This document shows positions 18,972-29,000 of a DNA stretch of 64,000 nucleotides, piece after piece. The number at the start of each line of letters is the position of its first letter. The stretch's first letter is position 1. Below the pieces are notes generated by a model. It was not told where the DNA came from. It did not search any database and saw nothing but the letters and a program-made list of their open reading frames with translations. The position numbers were made by a program, and so were the translations under genes. Source of the stretch: an uncultured Stenotrophomonas sp. (GTDB lineage: Bacteria > Pseudomonadota > Gammaproteobacteria > Xanthomonadales > Xanthomonadaceae); the NCBI RefSeq assembly GCF_913778665.1, contig NZ_CAJYVQ010000011.1, forward strand, positions 434,001 through 498,000, read 5' to 3'.

Positions 18972-19471
18972 CAGGCGGCCTGCGTGCGGCGTGCGCGGGT
19001 GACTTGGTACTGCAGGGTCGACGGCTGCAGCATGGCGTCAAAACTGACCGGCTCACGTGCAGGCTCCAGGTCGAGCAGCGCGTGGATGGTGAAATGCAGG
19101 CCGCCGGCAAACTGGTTGCCGGCATCCAGGTGTACGTTGACGTTGCGCAGGCGGCGCTCGTGGCGTGCCACGGCCTGCTCCAGCGAACGGCAGATCGCCG
19201 CACGGTCGTAGGCATTGGCCAGGCTCATTGCCGAGAAATCCGCCAGCCCGTAGGTCAGCAGCGATTGCCGGCAATTGGGAAATTCCTTCATGTCGCCTTC
19301 CTGGAACGCGGCGCGCGAGTTCAGCAGGCCCTCCAGGTCGCGGGCGATGGATTCCTTGTACTGCTCAAGCGAGACGGACTTGAAAACCGGCCCGGCGCCC
19401 GTTTGCTTGGGGGCGTCGTCGAACAGTTTTTCCAGCAGGCTGGGTTCGAGTCCCTTCATTGGATGATCCAC
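18971..19471 (-). CDS. tssE: T6SS baseplate protein TssE (gp25-like)
   Basis: The 166-residue protein has the gp25-like lysozyme-fold pattern: SIARDLEGLLNSR, a central PNCRQSLLTYGLADFSAM, and a C-terminal beta part. TssE starts sheath polymerisation at the baseplate. The start at 19471 is followed four codons later by a second in-frame ATG (19459); both are possible. It lies downstream of hcp with a 114-bp gap and is coupled to tssF. Confidence 0.93.
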   Translation of the reverse strand: MDHPMKGLEPSLLEKLFDDAPKQTGAGPVFKSVSLEQYKESIARDLEGLLNSRAAFQEGDMKEFPNCRQSLLTYGLADFSAMSLANAYDRAAICRSLEQAVARHERRLRNVNVHLDAGNQFAGGLHFTIHALLDLEPAREPVSFDAMLQPSTLQYQVTRARRTQAA

Positions 19472-19585
19472 TCAGGTTCGGCATCCGTGCGGGCGGCAAC
19501 GGTGCAGCAAAGGCAGGGCCGTTCCTGGCCCCACCCGACGATCAGACTGCGATGGCGCACAAGGCGCCATCGCAGCGACACAACA

Positions 19586-20083
19586 TCACACGGTGTAGTT
19601 GGGGATGTTCTTGGTTGCGCTCCACTGCGCCACGGTCTTGCCACCAACGCCGCCTTCCGGCTTCTGCTGCTGGTAAGTCCACTTGATGGCGCCGAAGCTC
19701 AGCTGAACAACTTCCTGCGGCATGCCTTCCTTGTCCACCGTCGTGGTGACGCGGTGGACCAGCACGTTCAGCAGCTCGACCGTGTAGTAATTGATCGCGT
19801 TGCCGTCCTTGTCAGCGCGCATGAACTGGATCTGCGCCTTGGGGAAGGTGGTGCCGTTGGAGGCGGCCTGATTCAGGGCCGTGGAGGCGAGGTCGATCGA
19901 CTTGGTGATTTCGATCGGGGACAGGTTCACGCGGGCAGCGGTGGTGCCGCCGGACGTCGACGCGGTGGCCGAACGCGGCTGCAACAGATCCTGCGAGAAC
20001 GACTGGATTTCGATCCAGTCCTTGTGCTTGTCGTCGTGCGACTCGCCCTTGATGGTGTCAATCGAGAGGAAAGCGTGCTGCAT
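19586..20083 (-). CDS. hcp: T6SS tube protein Hcp (TssD)
   Basis: The 165-residue protein has the Hcp fold landmarks: AFLSIDTIKGESHDDKHKDWI at the N-terminus (quoted within one motif span), VNLSPIEITKSIDLAS in the middle, and a C-terminal VQLSFGAIKWTYQQQ. Hcp hexamers stack into the expelled inner tube. The gene is separated from tssC by 146 bp with predicted RNA hairpins, so it may also be transcribed or processed separately, as is common for this abundant protein. Confidence 0.95.
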   Translation of the reverse strand: MQHAFLSIDTIKGESHDDKHKDWIEIQSFSQDLLQPRSATASTSGGTTAARVNLSPIEITKSIDLASTALNQAASNGTTFPKAQIQFMRADKDGNAINYYTVELLNVLVHRVTTTVDKEGMPQEVVQLSFGAIKWTYQQQKPEGGVGGKTVAQWSATKNIPNYTV

Positions 20084-20129
20084 ATCTGGTCTCCTAAATT
20101 CCGTTCTTCCGTGAGATTTGATGTGCCAG

Positions 20130-20207
20130 GCGCGGGCCTGGCGGTTAAGGGGGGCTACGCCCTCTTGAAATAAGCGTCACTGCAATCCGGGGAGCGGACT
20201 CCCCTGG
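20130..20207 (-). promoter_or_regulatory. Hairpins between tssC and hcp
   Basis: The 146-bp gap between tssC and hcp holds GGGGAG-CGGA-CTCCCC (20192-20207 region) and, closer to hcp, the inverted repeat CCAGGC-GCGG-GCCTGG. Neither is followed by a T run on the minus strand, so a classical terminator is unlikely. They may mark an RNA-processing or attenuation site that sets hcp expression apart from tssBC. Boundaries are approximate. Confidence 0.35.
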
Positions 20208-20229
20208 ACGCTTCAGTTACAGCAAACCG

Positions 20230-21720
20230 TTACGACTTTTTCGCGGACGCCGGCAGTTCGGCGACCAGACGCAACGAAACAGACAGCTCATCGAGCTGGA
20301 AATGCGGCCTGATGAAGGCCACCGCGCGGTAGACACCAGGCTTGCCCGGCACCTCCGAAACCTGCACAGATGCTTCGCGCAACGGGAACTGCGCCTTGGC
20401 TTCCTGCGATGCGTTGTCGTCCAGCAGCACGTACTGGGCGATCCAACGGTTCAGGAATTCCTCGACGTTGCCCGCCGAAGCAAAGCTGCCGATCTTCTCG
20501 CGCATCATCGCCTTGAGGTAATGGGCGATGCGCGAGACCGCGAAGATGTACTGCAGCTGCGCAGACAGGATCGCGTTGGCGTTGGCCGAATCGGTGTTGT
20601 ACTTCTTCGGCTTCTGTGCCGACTGGGCGCCGAAGAACGCGGCGTAGTCGGTGTTCTTGCAGTGCACCAGCGGCATGAAGCCGAGGTCACTGAGTTCCTT
20701 TTCACGACGGTCGGTGATGGCCACCTCGGTCGGGCACTTCAATGCCACTTCGCCATCGTCGGTGCGGAAGGTATGGGTGGGCAGGTCTTCGACCAGGCCA
20801 CCGCCTTCCACGCCGCGGATGGCGGCGCACCAGCCAAAACTCTCGAAGGCCTGGGTCAGGCGTGCACCCATCGCGTAGGCAGTGTTGCACCACAGGAACT
20901 TGCCGTGGTCGGCCGCGTCGATGTCCTCGACGAAGTTGAAGCCTTCGACGGTGGTGCCATCCTTCGGGTTGTACGGCAAGCGGCCGAGGAAACGCGGCAT
21001 GGTCAGGCCGACGTAGCGGCTGTCCTCGCTCTCTCGGAACGACTTCCACTTGGCGTATTCGACGGTGTCGAACACCTTGGCCAGGTCGCGCGGCTTGCCC
21101 AGGTCGGTGAACGTCTCCAGGCCGAACATGCCCTCGCTGGCAGCAGAGATGAACGGCGCATGTGCTGCGGCGGCGACGTGCGACATCTGCTCGATGAAGT
21201 ACATGTCCTCCGGCTGGCGGCCGAGGAAGTAGTCACCGATCAGCGCACCGAACGGCGCGCCACCGAAGGTGCCGAACTCTTCTTCGTAGACCTTCTTGAA
21301 CAACGCGCTCTGATCGAAGTCGATCGCCGACTTGAAATCCTTCACCAGGTCCTTCTGCGGCGAATTGAAGACCTTGATCTTCATGTTCGGGCCGGTGGAG
21401 GTCTGCTGGCACAGGTAGTGCAGCCCGCGCCAGCTGCCTTCCAGCTTCTGGAACGCTTCGGCGTGCATGACCGCGCTGAGCTGCTCGGAGATGATCCGGT
21501 CGATCTCGGCGATGCGCGCATCCAGGGTGAGGTTGAGGTTGTCGGAGACCACAACGGTCCCGTCCAGGACTTCCTTCGCCAATGCGGAAATGAGGTCCTT
21601 GGCGCGATCGTGTTCGGTCTGCGACTTGGCGACCTTGCTCTTCTCGACGATCTGGTCGAGCAGGCCCACGTCTTCGGCGACGGCGGCCTGGGTGGCCAGT
21701 TGGCTGGCTTCAGCTGACAT
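20230..21720 (-). CDS. tssC: T6SS sheath large subunit TssC
   Basis: The 496-residue protein is a full-length TssC (VipB/ImpD). Landmarks are LDARIAEIDRIISEQLSAVMH and LEGSWRGLHYLCQQT, FGALIGDYFLG, MPRFLGRLPYN, and a C-terminal FIRPHFQLDELSVSLRLVA. With TssB it makes the contractile sheath. The tssB stop and tssC start are 3 bases apart, which fits co-translation of the two partners. Confidence 0.97.
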   Translation of the reverse strand: MSAEASQLATQAAVAEDVGLLDQIVEKSKVAKSQTEHDRAKDLISALAKEVLDGTVVVSDNLNLTLDARIAEIDRIISEQLSAVMHAEAFQKLEGSWRGLHYLCQQTSTGPNMKIKVFNSPQKDLVKDFKSAIDFDQSALFKKVYEEEFGTFGGAPFGALIGDYFLGRQPEDMYFIEQMSHVAAAAHAPFISAASEGMFGLETFTDLGKPRDLAKVFDTVEYAKWKSFRESEDSRYVGLTMPRFLGRLPYNPKDGTTVEGFNFVEDIDAADHGKFLWCNTAYAMGARLTQAFESFGWCAAIRGVEGGGLVEDLPTHTFRTDDGEVALKCPTEVAITDRREKELSDLGFMPLVHCKNTDYAAFFGAQSAQKPKKYNTDSANANAILSAQLQYIFAVSRIAHYLKAMMREKIGSFASAGNVEEFLNRWIAQYVLLDDNASQEAKAQFPLREASVQVSEVPGKPGVYRAVAFIRPHFQLDELSVSLRLVAELPASAKKS

Positions 21721-21723
21721 CGG

Positions 21724-22224
21724 TCAGTCCTCCTTGGTCACGCCGAGCTTCTTCAGCTGCTCGGTGTTGTTGAGCACATCGGTCAGCAGGTCTTCCAGCT
21801 TTTCATTGCCGGCCAGCTTGTTGCGCAGGTCGGCCAGCTTGGTGCGCGATTCGAGCAGGCGACGCAGCGGCTCGATCTGCTGCACCACCGCCTCGGGGCG
21901 GAAGTCCTCGATGGATTTGAACTTCAGCTCGACGCCGAACTCGCCACCTTCGTCGCTGATCTTGTTGGGCACGCGGTACACCGCCCGCGGCGCCACGCCT
22001 TCCATCACTTCGTCGAAGTTGTCCAGGTCGACGTTGACGAACTTTCGATCCTTGACCTTCGGCAGCGGCTGCTCCGGATTGCCACTGAAATCGCCCATCA
22101 CGCCGACCACGAACGGCAGTTCCTTCTGCTCGATCGCGTCACCCTTCTCCACATCGTAGGTGAGCTGGACGCGCGGCGGGCGGATCTTCTGCAGTCGCTT
22201 CTGGATGCTTTCCTTCTTGGCCAT
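21724..22224 (-). CDS. tssB: T6SS sheath small subunit TssB
   Basis: The 166-residue protein has the TssB (VipA/ImpB) pattern: SIQKRLQKIRPPRVQLTYDV, LPFVVGVMGDFSG, and KVKDRKFVNVDLDNFDEVM. It pairs with TssC to form the sheath. It is encoded directly before tssC, and 30 bp after the TPR lipoprotein gene. Confidence 0.97.
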   Translation of the reverse strand: MAKKESIQKRLQKIRPPRVQLTYDVEKGDAIEQKELPFVVGVMGDFSGNPEQPLPKVKDRKFVNVDLDNFDEVMEGVAPRAVYRVPNKISDEGGEFGVELKFKSIEDFRPEAVVQQIEPLRRLLESRTKLADLRNKLAGNEKLEDLLTDVLNNTEQLKKLGVTKED

Positions 22225-22254
22225 GAGTGTCTCCTGACTGGGGCCGGTTCCGGA

Positions 22255-22878
22255 TCAGTTGCCGATGTTCTGGAACGGATCGGAGTTGTTCGAGCGGGCG
22301 GCGGGCTTGGCCGGCTGCGTGGCGGCGGGCTGCGTGGCAGCGGCCGGAGCGACAGCACGACCGGCCCGGGTGCGGGCGCGCGGCTTGGGCTTGGGGGTCG
22401 GATCGAGAATGGCGTCACCCATGGTGTTGCGCAGCGTGGTGGCCAGGGTCTGCGCTTCCTTGCGAGCGGTGTCCGACGCCAGTGCACCACGGCCCTGCAG
22501 GCGGGTGAGCGACTGGTTGGCGACACGGAAACCAGCAACGGTGATCACGCCATCGGCGACCAGATCGTTGGGATCACGCTGGAGCACCTCTTCCGCCGCG
22601 ACGATCGCACGGGCGTACTGGCCCTGGTCGAACTGCAGCTGTGCGATGCGCACCCACGGCTCCTTGCGCGTCGGGTCGGCCTTGGCCGCCAGTTCGAACG
22701 CACTGATCGCGGCATCGGCACCACCGGTGGTGACCTGCGCCTCCGCGTTGCTCAGCGTGGTTTCGAACGGCACCACCTCGGCCTTCTTCGGTGCCGATGC
22801 GCAGGCCGCCAGGCCCGACAACATCATCAGCGCGAACATCGGCCGGTACACAGCCTTCCCCATTGCCTTCACTTCCAT
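22255..22878 (-). CDS. TPR-containing lipoprotein, first gene of the leftward T6SS arm
   Basis: The 207-residue product starts with a signal peptide ending in a lipobox (SGLAAC), so it is probably lipidated at Cys26. Residues about 40-110 contain TPR-like helices (AISAFELAAKADPTRKEPWV, ARAIVAAEEVLQRDPND). The C-terminal tail is rich in Pro, Ala, Arg and Lys and low in complexity. ATG 22878 has GAGGG upstream; an in-frame ATG at 22863 is the alternative. Lipoproteins of this sort accompany some T6SS loci and may help assembly in the envelope. The exact function is unknown. Confidence 0.75.
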   Translation of the reverse strand: MEVKAMGKAVYRPMFALMMLSGLAACASAPKKAEVVPFETTLSNAEAQVTTGGADAAISAFELAAKADPTRKEPWVRIAQLQFDQGQYARAIVAAEEVLQRDPNDLVADGVITVAGFRVANQSLTRLQGRGALASDTARKEAQTLATTLRNTMGDAILDPTPKPKPRARTRAGRAVAPAAATQPAATQPAKPAARSNNSDPFQNIGN

Positions 22879-23117
22879 AGTGATCCCTCGTCGAAATTAG
22901 TTCCTAAAGGAAGCCGAATCTCCGCCGATACAACGCACGGGATTCCTGCCCCTGTCGGCGGCAGTGTACATTCGCGAATACGCGTCGGTATAGTGAATTT
23001 CGTCAAGAATACGGCGAAATTGATAGACACACTCTTCACATCCCGATGTGATATCCGCGAGCAGAAACCGTTATACGCGCACTTTTCACCCCCGCACCCC
23101 GAGCCCGCCGACTACAC
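22879..23117. promoter_or_regulatory. Divergent promoter region of the two T6SS arms
   Basis: This 239-bp region separates the leftward (tssB side) and rightward (tssJ side) operons. It is more AT-rich than its surroundings, especially 22970-23045, and must hold the promoters for at least one arm. I see no confident sigma-54 site or other named operator. Confidence 0.5.
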
Positions 23118-23741
23118 ATGAATGCGCAACTCTTCCGATTCAAACGCGTGATCTCCGTCACGATTTTCTCCGTGATTGTTTCCAGCTCACTGGCCGGGTG
23201 CGCCAGCGACAGCAAGCTGGGCAAAGCAATGGACAAGACACTGCAGGCCGTCGGCATCCGCGAGGAAAAGCCGCAGGCGCCGCCAGTGATTCCGCTGCGC
23301 CTGTATGCCGGCAGCAACCTCAATGCCGGCAATGACAAGCGGGCGACCGCTGCGGTGGTCAAGATCTACCACCTGCGCAGCCTGCAACGCTTCGAACAAG
23401 CGCCCTTCAACGCCTTCCTGGACCAGGCCGGCGAGCAGGCAGCGCTCGGTGCGGACCTGTTGTCGGTCAACGAAGTGGTACTCACCCCCGGTGCCCGGCA
23501 GGAATTGTCCGAGCAGTTGAGTGAAGGAAGTGCAGTGCTCGGCGTGGTCGCCCTGTTCCGCGCCCCGGCCGAGAATCGCTGGCGCCTGGCCTTCGATACA
23601 AAGGGCAAGACGCTTCCGCAGGACGGTGTCACCATCGGTATCCATGCCTGTGCGCTGACCAGTGACAGCAAGGCCTTGTTGACACGGATTTCCGGCGATC
23701 CAGGCAGTCTTGCATCGATCCGCTGTGCGGGTGCGAAGTGA
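23118..23741 (+). CDS. tssJ: T6SS outer-membrane lipoprotein TssJ
   Basis: The 207-residue protein has a signal peptide with lipobox (SSLAGC, Cys28) and a beta-sandwich domain typical of TssJ: LRLYAGSNLNAG, VVKIYHLRSLQRFEQAPF, and LTPGARQELSEQL. TssJ normally anchors the TssM periplasmic domain to the outer membrane, yet no tssM is found in this window. It opens the rightward arm, followed after 198 bp by tssK. Confidence 0.9.
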   Translation: MNAQLFRFKRVISVTIFSVIVSSSLAGCASDSKLGKAMDKTLQAVGIREEKPQAPPVIPLRLYAGSNLNAGNDKRATAAVVKIYHLRSLQRFEQAPFNAFLDQAGEQAALGADLLSVNEVVLTPGARQELSEQLSEGSAVLGVVALFRAPAENRWRLAFDTKGKTLPQDGVTIGIHACALTSDSKALLTRISGDPGSLASIRCAGAK

Positions 23742-23818
23742 TTCCGCGCCGGAATTCTGGCACTCGATTTGGCCGATGCGATAGTATTCCCGCACGCAAC
23801 GTTTGCCCCCGCGCGTTT

Positions 23819-23848
23819 AATGTGAGAACCAACTCACACTTTCACATT
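23819..23848. promoter_or_regulatory. Nested inverted repeats upstream of tssK
   Basis: AATGTGA (23819-23825) is repeated inverted as TCACATT (23842-23848), and inside it TGTGAG (23821-23826) pairs with CTCACA (23833-23838). The half-sites recall CRP/Clp boxes, but the spacer between TGTGA and TCACA is 8, not 6. It lies in the 198-bp tssJ-tssK gap about 90 bp before tssK, so an operator function is possible. Confidence 0.35.
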
Positions 23849-23939
23849 GCTGGATAGGGGTTCTCGCCACAGCGGAAGGTGAGAATGGCGGGATCGGCCC
23901 TCGCGGACGATATTTTCGAGCTATTTCCAAGGATTGAAC

Positions 23940-25292
23940 GTGGCTTATGTAAGCAGGATGTCGAAGGTTCTCTGGGGTGAAGGATTGTTCCTGCGCCCCC
24001 AGCATTTCCAGCGTCAGGACGCCTATCACGAAGCGCGGCTGCAGGATCTTTCGCAGACGCTGCACCCATATGCCTGGGGTGCGCGCCGGGTGCGTTTCGA
24101 TCCCCATGCGCTGTCCGGCGGCACGCTGCGCCCGCTCGACCTGTCGGCCGTGTTCCCCGATGGCGAGACCTACGACGCGCCTGCCCATGACAGCCTGCCC
24201 GATGCGGTGTCGCTGCAGGACCTGCCGCCCGGCGTGCAGTCCACGGTGGTCTACCTGGCACTGCCGCTGCTGCGCGACGATGGCGCCAACTGCGCCGATG
24301 CCGAAGGCACCGTGCTGGCCCGCTATCGGCAGGCCAACCGCGATACGCAGGATCTGTTCACCGACGCGGTGGAGGCCGAACTGGCCTTCCTCAGCAAGGC
24401 GGTGAAGCTGCTCACCGACGACCAGCCGCGCGATGCCTACGCCACGGTGCCGGTGGCGCGCGTACGCCGCACGTCCAGTGGTGGCTTCGAACTGGACGAC
24501 GAGTTCATCCCGCCGTGTGCGCAGCTGCAGGCGTCGCCGTTCCTGCACCGCGAACTGCGCGCCGTGCTCGATGCCTTGCAGGCCAAGGTGGACGCGCTGT
24601 ACGGCCTGCACCGGCAGACGTCGCAGAACATCATCGAATTCCGCTCCGGCGACATCGCTTCGTTCTGGCTGCTGCACACCATCAACAGCTCGTTCAGTGC
24701 ACTGGCGCACCTGCTGCACCATCCGCAGCTGCATCCCGAGCGCCTGCACCAGGAGCTGCTGCGCATGGCCGGCGCGCTGCTGACGTTCTCCAATGCCTAC
24801 CAGCTGGGCGATCTGCCGGTGTATCGCCACGACCAGCCGGAGGCATCGTTCCGCAAGCTGCTGGAGATCGTGCGCGCCCTGCTGGATACGGTGATCTCCA
24901 CGCGCTACTTCAAGATCGCACTGAACGAGGTCAAGCCGTCCTACCACCTGGGCCGCCTCGACTCGCAGCGCATCGATGGCAATGCCTCGTTCTACCTGTC
25001 GGTGTCGGCATCGCTGCCGGCGCAGGAACTGATCCAGAGTGTGCCGATCCGCTTCAAGGTCGGCGCGCCGGACGACGTGGAGAAGTGCGTGCTGTCCGCA
25101 TTGCCCGGCGTGAAGCTGACCCATGCCGCGCAGGTGCCTGCGGCGATCCCGGTGCGTCCGGGCAGCCACTACTTCGAACTCGACGCGCGCGGGGCGCTGT
25201 ATGAGCGCATGCTCAAGGCGCAGTCGGTGATGATCTACGTGCCGGCAGGCATTGCCGAGCTGAAGATGGAACTTGTGGCGGTGACCTCATGA
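23940..25292 (+). CDS. tssK: T6SS baseplate-membrane connector TssK
   Basis: The roughly 450-residue protein carries the TssK (ImpJ/VasE) N-terminus KVLWGEGLFLRPQHFQRQD and the family's body (RQTSQNIIEFRSGD, SFWLLHTINSSFSALAHLLH). TssK links the baseplate to TssL and TssM. GTG 23940 is chosen because AAGGA lies 6 bases upstream; ATG 23958 also gives a normal TssK N-terminus but has no spaced ribosome site. Its stop overlaps the tssL start (ATGA). Confidence 0.95.
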   Translation: MAYVSRMSKVLWGEGLFLRPQHFQRQDAYHEARLQDLSQTLHPYAWGARRVRFDPHALSGGTLRPLDLSAVFPDGETYDAPAHDSLPDAVSLQDLPPGVQSTVVYLALPLLRDDGANCADAEGTVLARYRQANRDTQDLFTDAVEAELAFLSKAVKLLTDDQPRDAYATVPVARVRRTSSGGFELDDEFIPPCAQLQASPFLHRELRAVLDALQAKVDALYGLHRQTSQNIIEFRSGDIASFWLLHTINSSFSALAHLLHHPQLHPERLHQELLRMAGALLTFSNAYQLGDLPVYRHDQPEASFRKLLEIVRALLDTVISTRYFKIALNEVKPSYHLGRLDSQRIDGNASFYLSVSASLPAQELIQSVPIRFKVGAPDDVEKCVLSALPGVKLTHAAQVPAAIPVRPGSHYFELDARGALYERMLKAQSVMIYVPAGIAELKMELVAVTS

Positions 25293-26083
25293 TGAACACT
25301 CCCCTGCCCCCGACGCCGGGCCCGATGCCGTCGCTGACCGCCAACGGCGCGATGGTCAATCCCACGCCTCAGGCGGCCAACCCGCAGAGCCTGCAGGACC
25401 TGATGTCCGATGGCTTCTACCTGTTGTTGCTGCTCAAGCGCGGGCAGCTGCCGCACGATGCCGAAGGCTTCGTGCAGACCGTGCAGAAGTTCCTCGATGG
25501 CGTGGAGCGCAACGCGATGCGCCTGGGCGTGGCGTCGGAAGACGTCTACGCGGCCAAGTACGCGTTCTGCGCGGCGGTGGACGAGGCGATCCTGTCGCAG
25601 CCTTCGCCGCTGCACGAAACCTGGGAGCGCAACCCGCTCCAGCTGCGCCTGTTCGGCGAGCACCTGGCCGGCGAGCACTTCTTCGACCGCCTGGAGGAAC
25701 TGCGCCGCCAGGGCGCGGCACGCCTGCCCTCGCTGGAGGTCTACCACTACTGCCTGCTGATGGGCTTTGAGGGCAAGTACCGCCTGGAAGGCACCGAGAA
25801 GCTCGGCTACCTGACCGCACGCCTGGGCGATGAGATCGTCTACCTGAAGGGCAAGCGCCACGGTTTCGCACCGCACGCGCTGCCGCCCGACAACGTGCGC
25901 CACAGCCTGCGCCGCGTGGTGCCGCTGTGGCTGCCGGCAGTGGTGGTGGGCTGCTTCGGCATCGTCGCCTTCTTCGGCATGCGCACCTATCTGGGCCACG
26001 AGACGCGCCAGCAGCTGGCCGCCTACAACGACGTGGTGCAGATGCCCGAACGCACCGCACACATCACGATCACCTTGCCATGA
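25289..26083 (+). CDS. tssL: T6SS membrane-complex protein TssL (DotU-like)
   Basis: The 264-residue protein has the cytoplasmic DotU domain (VEDVYAAKYAFCAAVDEAIL-type motif at about residues 78-100, NPLQLRLFGEHLAGEHFFDRL, EVYHYCLLMGFEGKYR) and a single C-terminal membrane segment at about residues 213-233, with a short periplasmic tail and no peptidoglycan-binding extension. It is coupled to tssK. The gene following it is an effector vgrG rather than tssM, which is unusual. Confidence 0.95.
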   Translation: MMNTPLPPTPGPMPSLTANGAMVNPTPQAANPQSLQDLMSDGFYLLLLLKRGQLPHDAEGFVQTVQKFLDGVERNAMRLGVASEDVYAAKYAFCAAVDEAILSQPSPLHETWERNPLQLRLFGEHLAGEHFFDRLEELRRQGAARLPSLEVYHYCLLMGFEGKYRLEGTEKLGYLTARLGDEIVYLKGKRHGFAPHALPPDNVRHSLRRVVPLWLPAVVVGCFGIVAFFGMRTYLGHETRQQLAAYNDVVQMPERTAHITITLP

Positions 26084-26093
26084 GCCTGATGAT

Positions 26094-29000
26094 ATGGACA
26101 TCCCAAGCTCCGCACTGCTCGCATCCCTCGCCTCGCTGTCGCACCGCGACCGCCTGATCCAGCTGAAGGGGCCCGATGCGGGCCTGGTGGTCGAACGCTT
26201 CGAAGGCACCGAATCGGTCTGCGGCGACAACCGCCTGCAGATCGACTGCCTGGCCACCGATGCGTTCCTGGAGCTGGAGCCGTGGCTGGAACAGCCACTG
26301 ACCCTGCAGCTGCGCCAGGCCAACGGCGCGCTGCGCCAGTGGCACGGGCTGTGCACCGAAGCAGCGCAGCTGGGCAGCGATGGCGGCCTGGCCCGCTACC
26401 GGCTGATCCTCGAACCGTGGACCGCGCTGCTGCGCCTGCGCCGCAACGCGGTGATCTTCCAGGACCTCGATACCCGCGCGATCTGCGAGCAGATCTTCGC
26501 CGATTACCCGCAGGCGGTGTTCCGCTTCGACGTGCAGGCCGCACTGCCGGCACGCGCGATCACCACCCAGTACCGCGAGACCGACTGGGCCTTCGTCACC
26601 CGCCTGCTGGCCGAGGCCGGCCTGGCCTGGCGCATCGAGCAGGCACAGGGCGATGAGGCCGCGCACACGCTGGTGGTGTTCGAGCCGGGCGCCGAGCTGC
26701 CCGACGCCGGCCGCGTGCGCTTCCATCGCGCCGACGTGGCCGAGGCCAGCGACGGCATCACCGCCTTTGCCGAGCGCCAGCAGCTGGTGCCCAACGCCAG
26801 CACCGTGGCCAGCTGGCACAGCGAGCAGGTCACGGCGGTGGCCGCGCAGTCCAGCGCCGACGCTGGCAGCCTGCCGGCGCTGGAAGTCTATGTGCAGCCA
26901 CGCGCCGGCCGCTTCGCCCAGGCCGGCTGGGCCGATGCCGAAGCGCAGGCGCGGCTGGATGCGCTGCGCGTGGGCCAGGTGCTCTACAGCGGCAGCGGCA
27001 GCGAGCGCCAACTCGGCGCCGGCAGCACCTTCACCCTGGCCCAGCACCCGCAGCATGAAGGCCAGGCCTTCCAGCTGCTGGCCGTGCAGCACGTGGCGCT
27101 GAACAACCTCGACCAGGGCATCGCCGAGCTGCTGGGCAGCCCCGCGCTGGAGCGTGGCGCCTACCGCAACAGTTTCCTGGCCACCGGCGCCGGCGTGCCG
27201 CTGCGCGCCCTGCCGCAGGACCGGCCGACCCTGCATGGCCCGCAGACCGCCCGCGTGGTGGGCATCGCCGACGCCGCGGTCACGCCCAACCGCGAGCACC
27301 AGGTGCGCATCCAGTTCGGCTGGCAGCGCGGCAGCAAACCCAACCCGGGCGGCCTGACCGAGACCGGCAGCGCCCAGCCCGGCCACGCGCCCGGCGACCA
27401 CACCAGCGGCAGCTGGGTGTCGGTAGCCGAATGGGTGGCCGGCCCCAACTGGGGCACCGCGTTCCTGCCGCGGGTGGGCAGCGAGGTGCTGGTGGAATTC
27501 CTGCACGGCGATATCGACCAGCCGCGCATCACCGGCCAGCTCTACAACGGCGAGGTCGCCCCGCCCTTCGGTGGCGGTATCGACGAGAACGCGCGCCACC
27601 CCGGCGTGCTCAGTGGCCTGCACACGAAGGCCCATGATGGCAGCGGCACCCAGCAATGGGTGATGGACGATACGCCGGGCCAGTTGCGCACCCGCCTGCA
27701 CAGCTCGCTGGCCGACAGCCGGCTGGAGCTGGGCTACCTGATCGCGCACCAGGACACCGCCCGCGGCGCGCTGCGTGGCGAGGGCTTCGAACTGGCCACC
27801 CAGGGCTGGGGCAACGTGCATGCCGGCGAAGGCCTGCTGCTGTCGGCCAGCCTGCAGGAACGCGCGGCCTCCACGGTGATGGACAACGCCAGCGTAGTGG
27901 CGCAGCTCAAGGGCGCCGAGCGCAGCCTGAAACAGATGCAGCAGACCCTGGCCCAGCAACAGGTGCCGGGGTTGGCCGAATTCGAGCGCACCAAGCAGCT
28001 GCGCGAGCAGATCGACCCGCAGGCGCAGGGACGCTACACCGGCGAAGTGAACGGGCAGAGCGCGATGAAGCCCGGCAGCGATGGCCGCAGCCCCGGCGAG
28101 CAGCCGGTGGAACGGCTGGGCACGCCGCTGCTGCTGGCCGAGGCGCCGCACCATGTGGCCTGGACCACGCCGGCCAGCGCAGTGGCCTATGCCGGGCAGA
28201 ACCTGCAGATGACCGTGCAGCAGGACCTGCACATCAGTGCCGGAGAGACCATCGCCACCGTCTCCGGCGAGCATGTCTCGCTGTTCGCGCAGAGCGGCCC
28301 GCTGCGGGTGATCGCCGCGCAGGGCCCGGTCAGCCTGCAGGCCCACGATGGCGAACTGGAACTGCTGAGCGATCAGGCGCTGACCATCACCGCCACCGAC
28401 GACCGCATCGACGTGCTGGCGCAGAGCAAGGTGGTGCTGCAGGCCGGCAGCAGTGCGATCACGCTGGAGGGCGGCAACATCACCTTCAGCTGCCCGGGCG
28501 AGTTCAAGGTCAAGGCCGGCGAGCACCCGTTCATGGGGGGCAGCAGCACACCCGCCAGCCTGCCACCATTGCCCGCCTTCACGATCAAGCCCGATCCGGG
28601 CCGCACCTTCGAGAGCACCTTCGCCTACGACCAGCTGCGCAGCATTGCCGCGCAGTCGACACCGGTCGAGTTCGTCATGATGATGGCGCCGACCTTCGGC
28701 TTCGACGTCCCGGCGCGGACCTACATGAAGCTGCAGGACGCACTGAAGGATGGCAGCCTGCAGGCGCCCGAACACAAGGTGATGGCCGGTGCACCCTACC
28801 CGGCCGACTACGACAACAACAAGCGCATCATCCGCGTGAACAGCATGGCCGCTGACCGCGCAGCGACAACCATCGAGGCGTCACGCGAGCTGCTGGCCGT
28901 GTTGCTGCACGAATTCGGGCACCACGTCGACAACGTGCTGCGCAGCGATCTGGCCGAGAAGGACGCGAACGGCAAGCCGACCCTCGCTGCGGACAGCGGC

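Noticed and set aside
23758..23773. TGGCAC-N5-TTGGC as a sigma-54 promoter before tssK
   Set aside because: The -12 element reads GG-C where GC is needed at fixed spacing, so the match is off by one; kept only as a weak resemblance.
23821..23838. CRP/Clp site TGTGA...TCACA before tssK
   Set aside because: Spacer is 8 bases, not the 6 required; reported only as a palindrome.
26070..28775. A 901-codon open frame antisense to the effector VgrG
   Set aside because: Same GC-bias effect; no recognisable domain, and it ends where the GC content of the sense gene falls.
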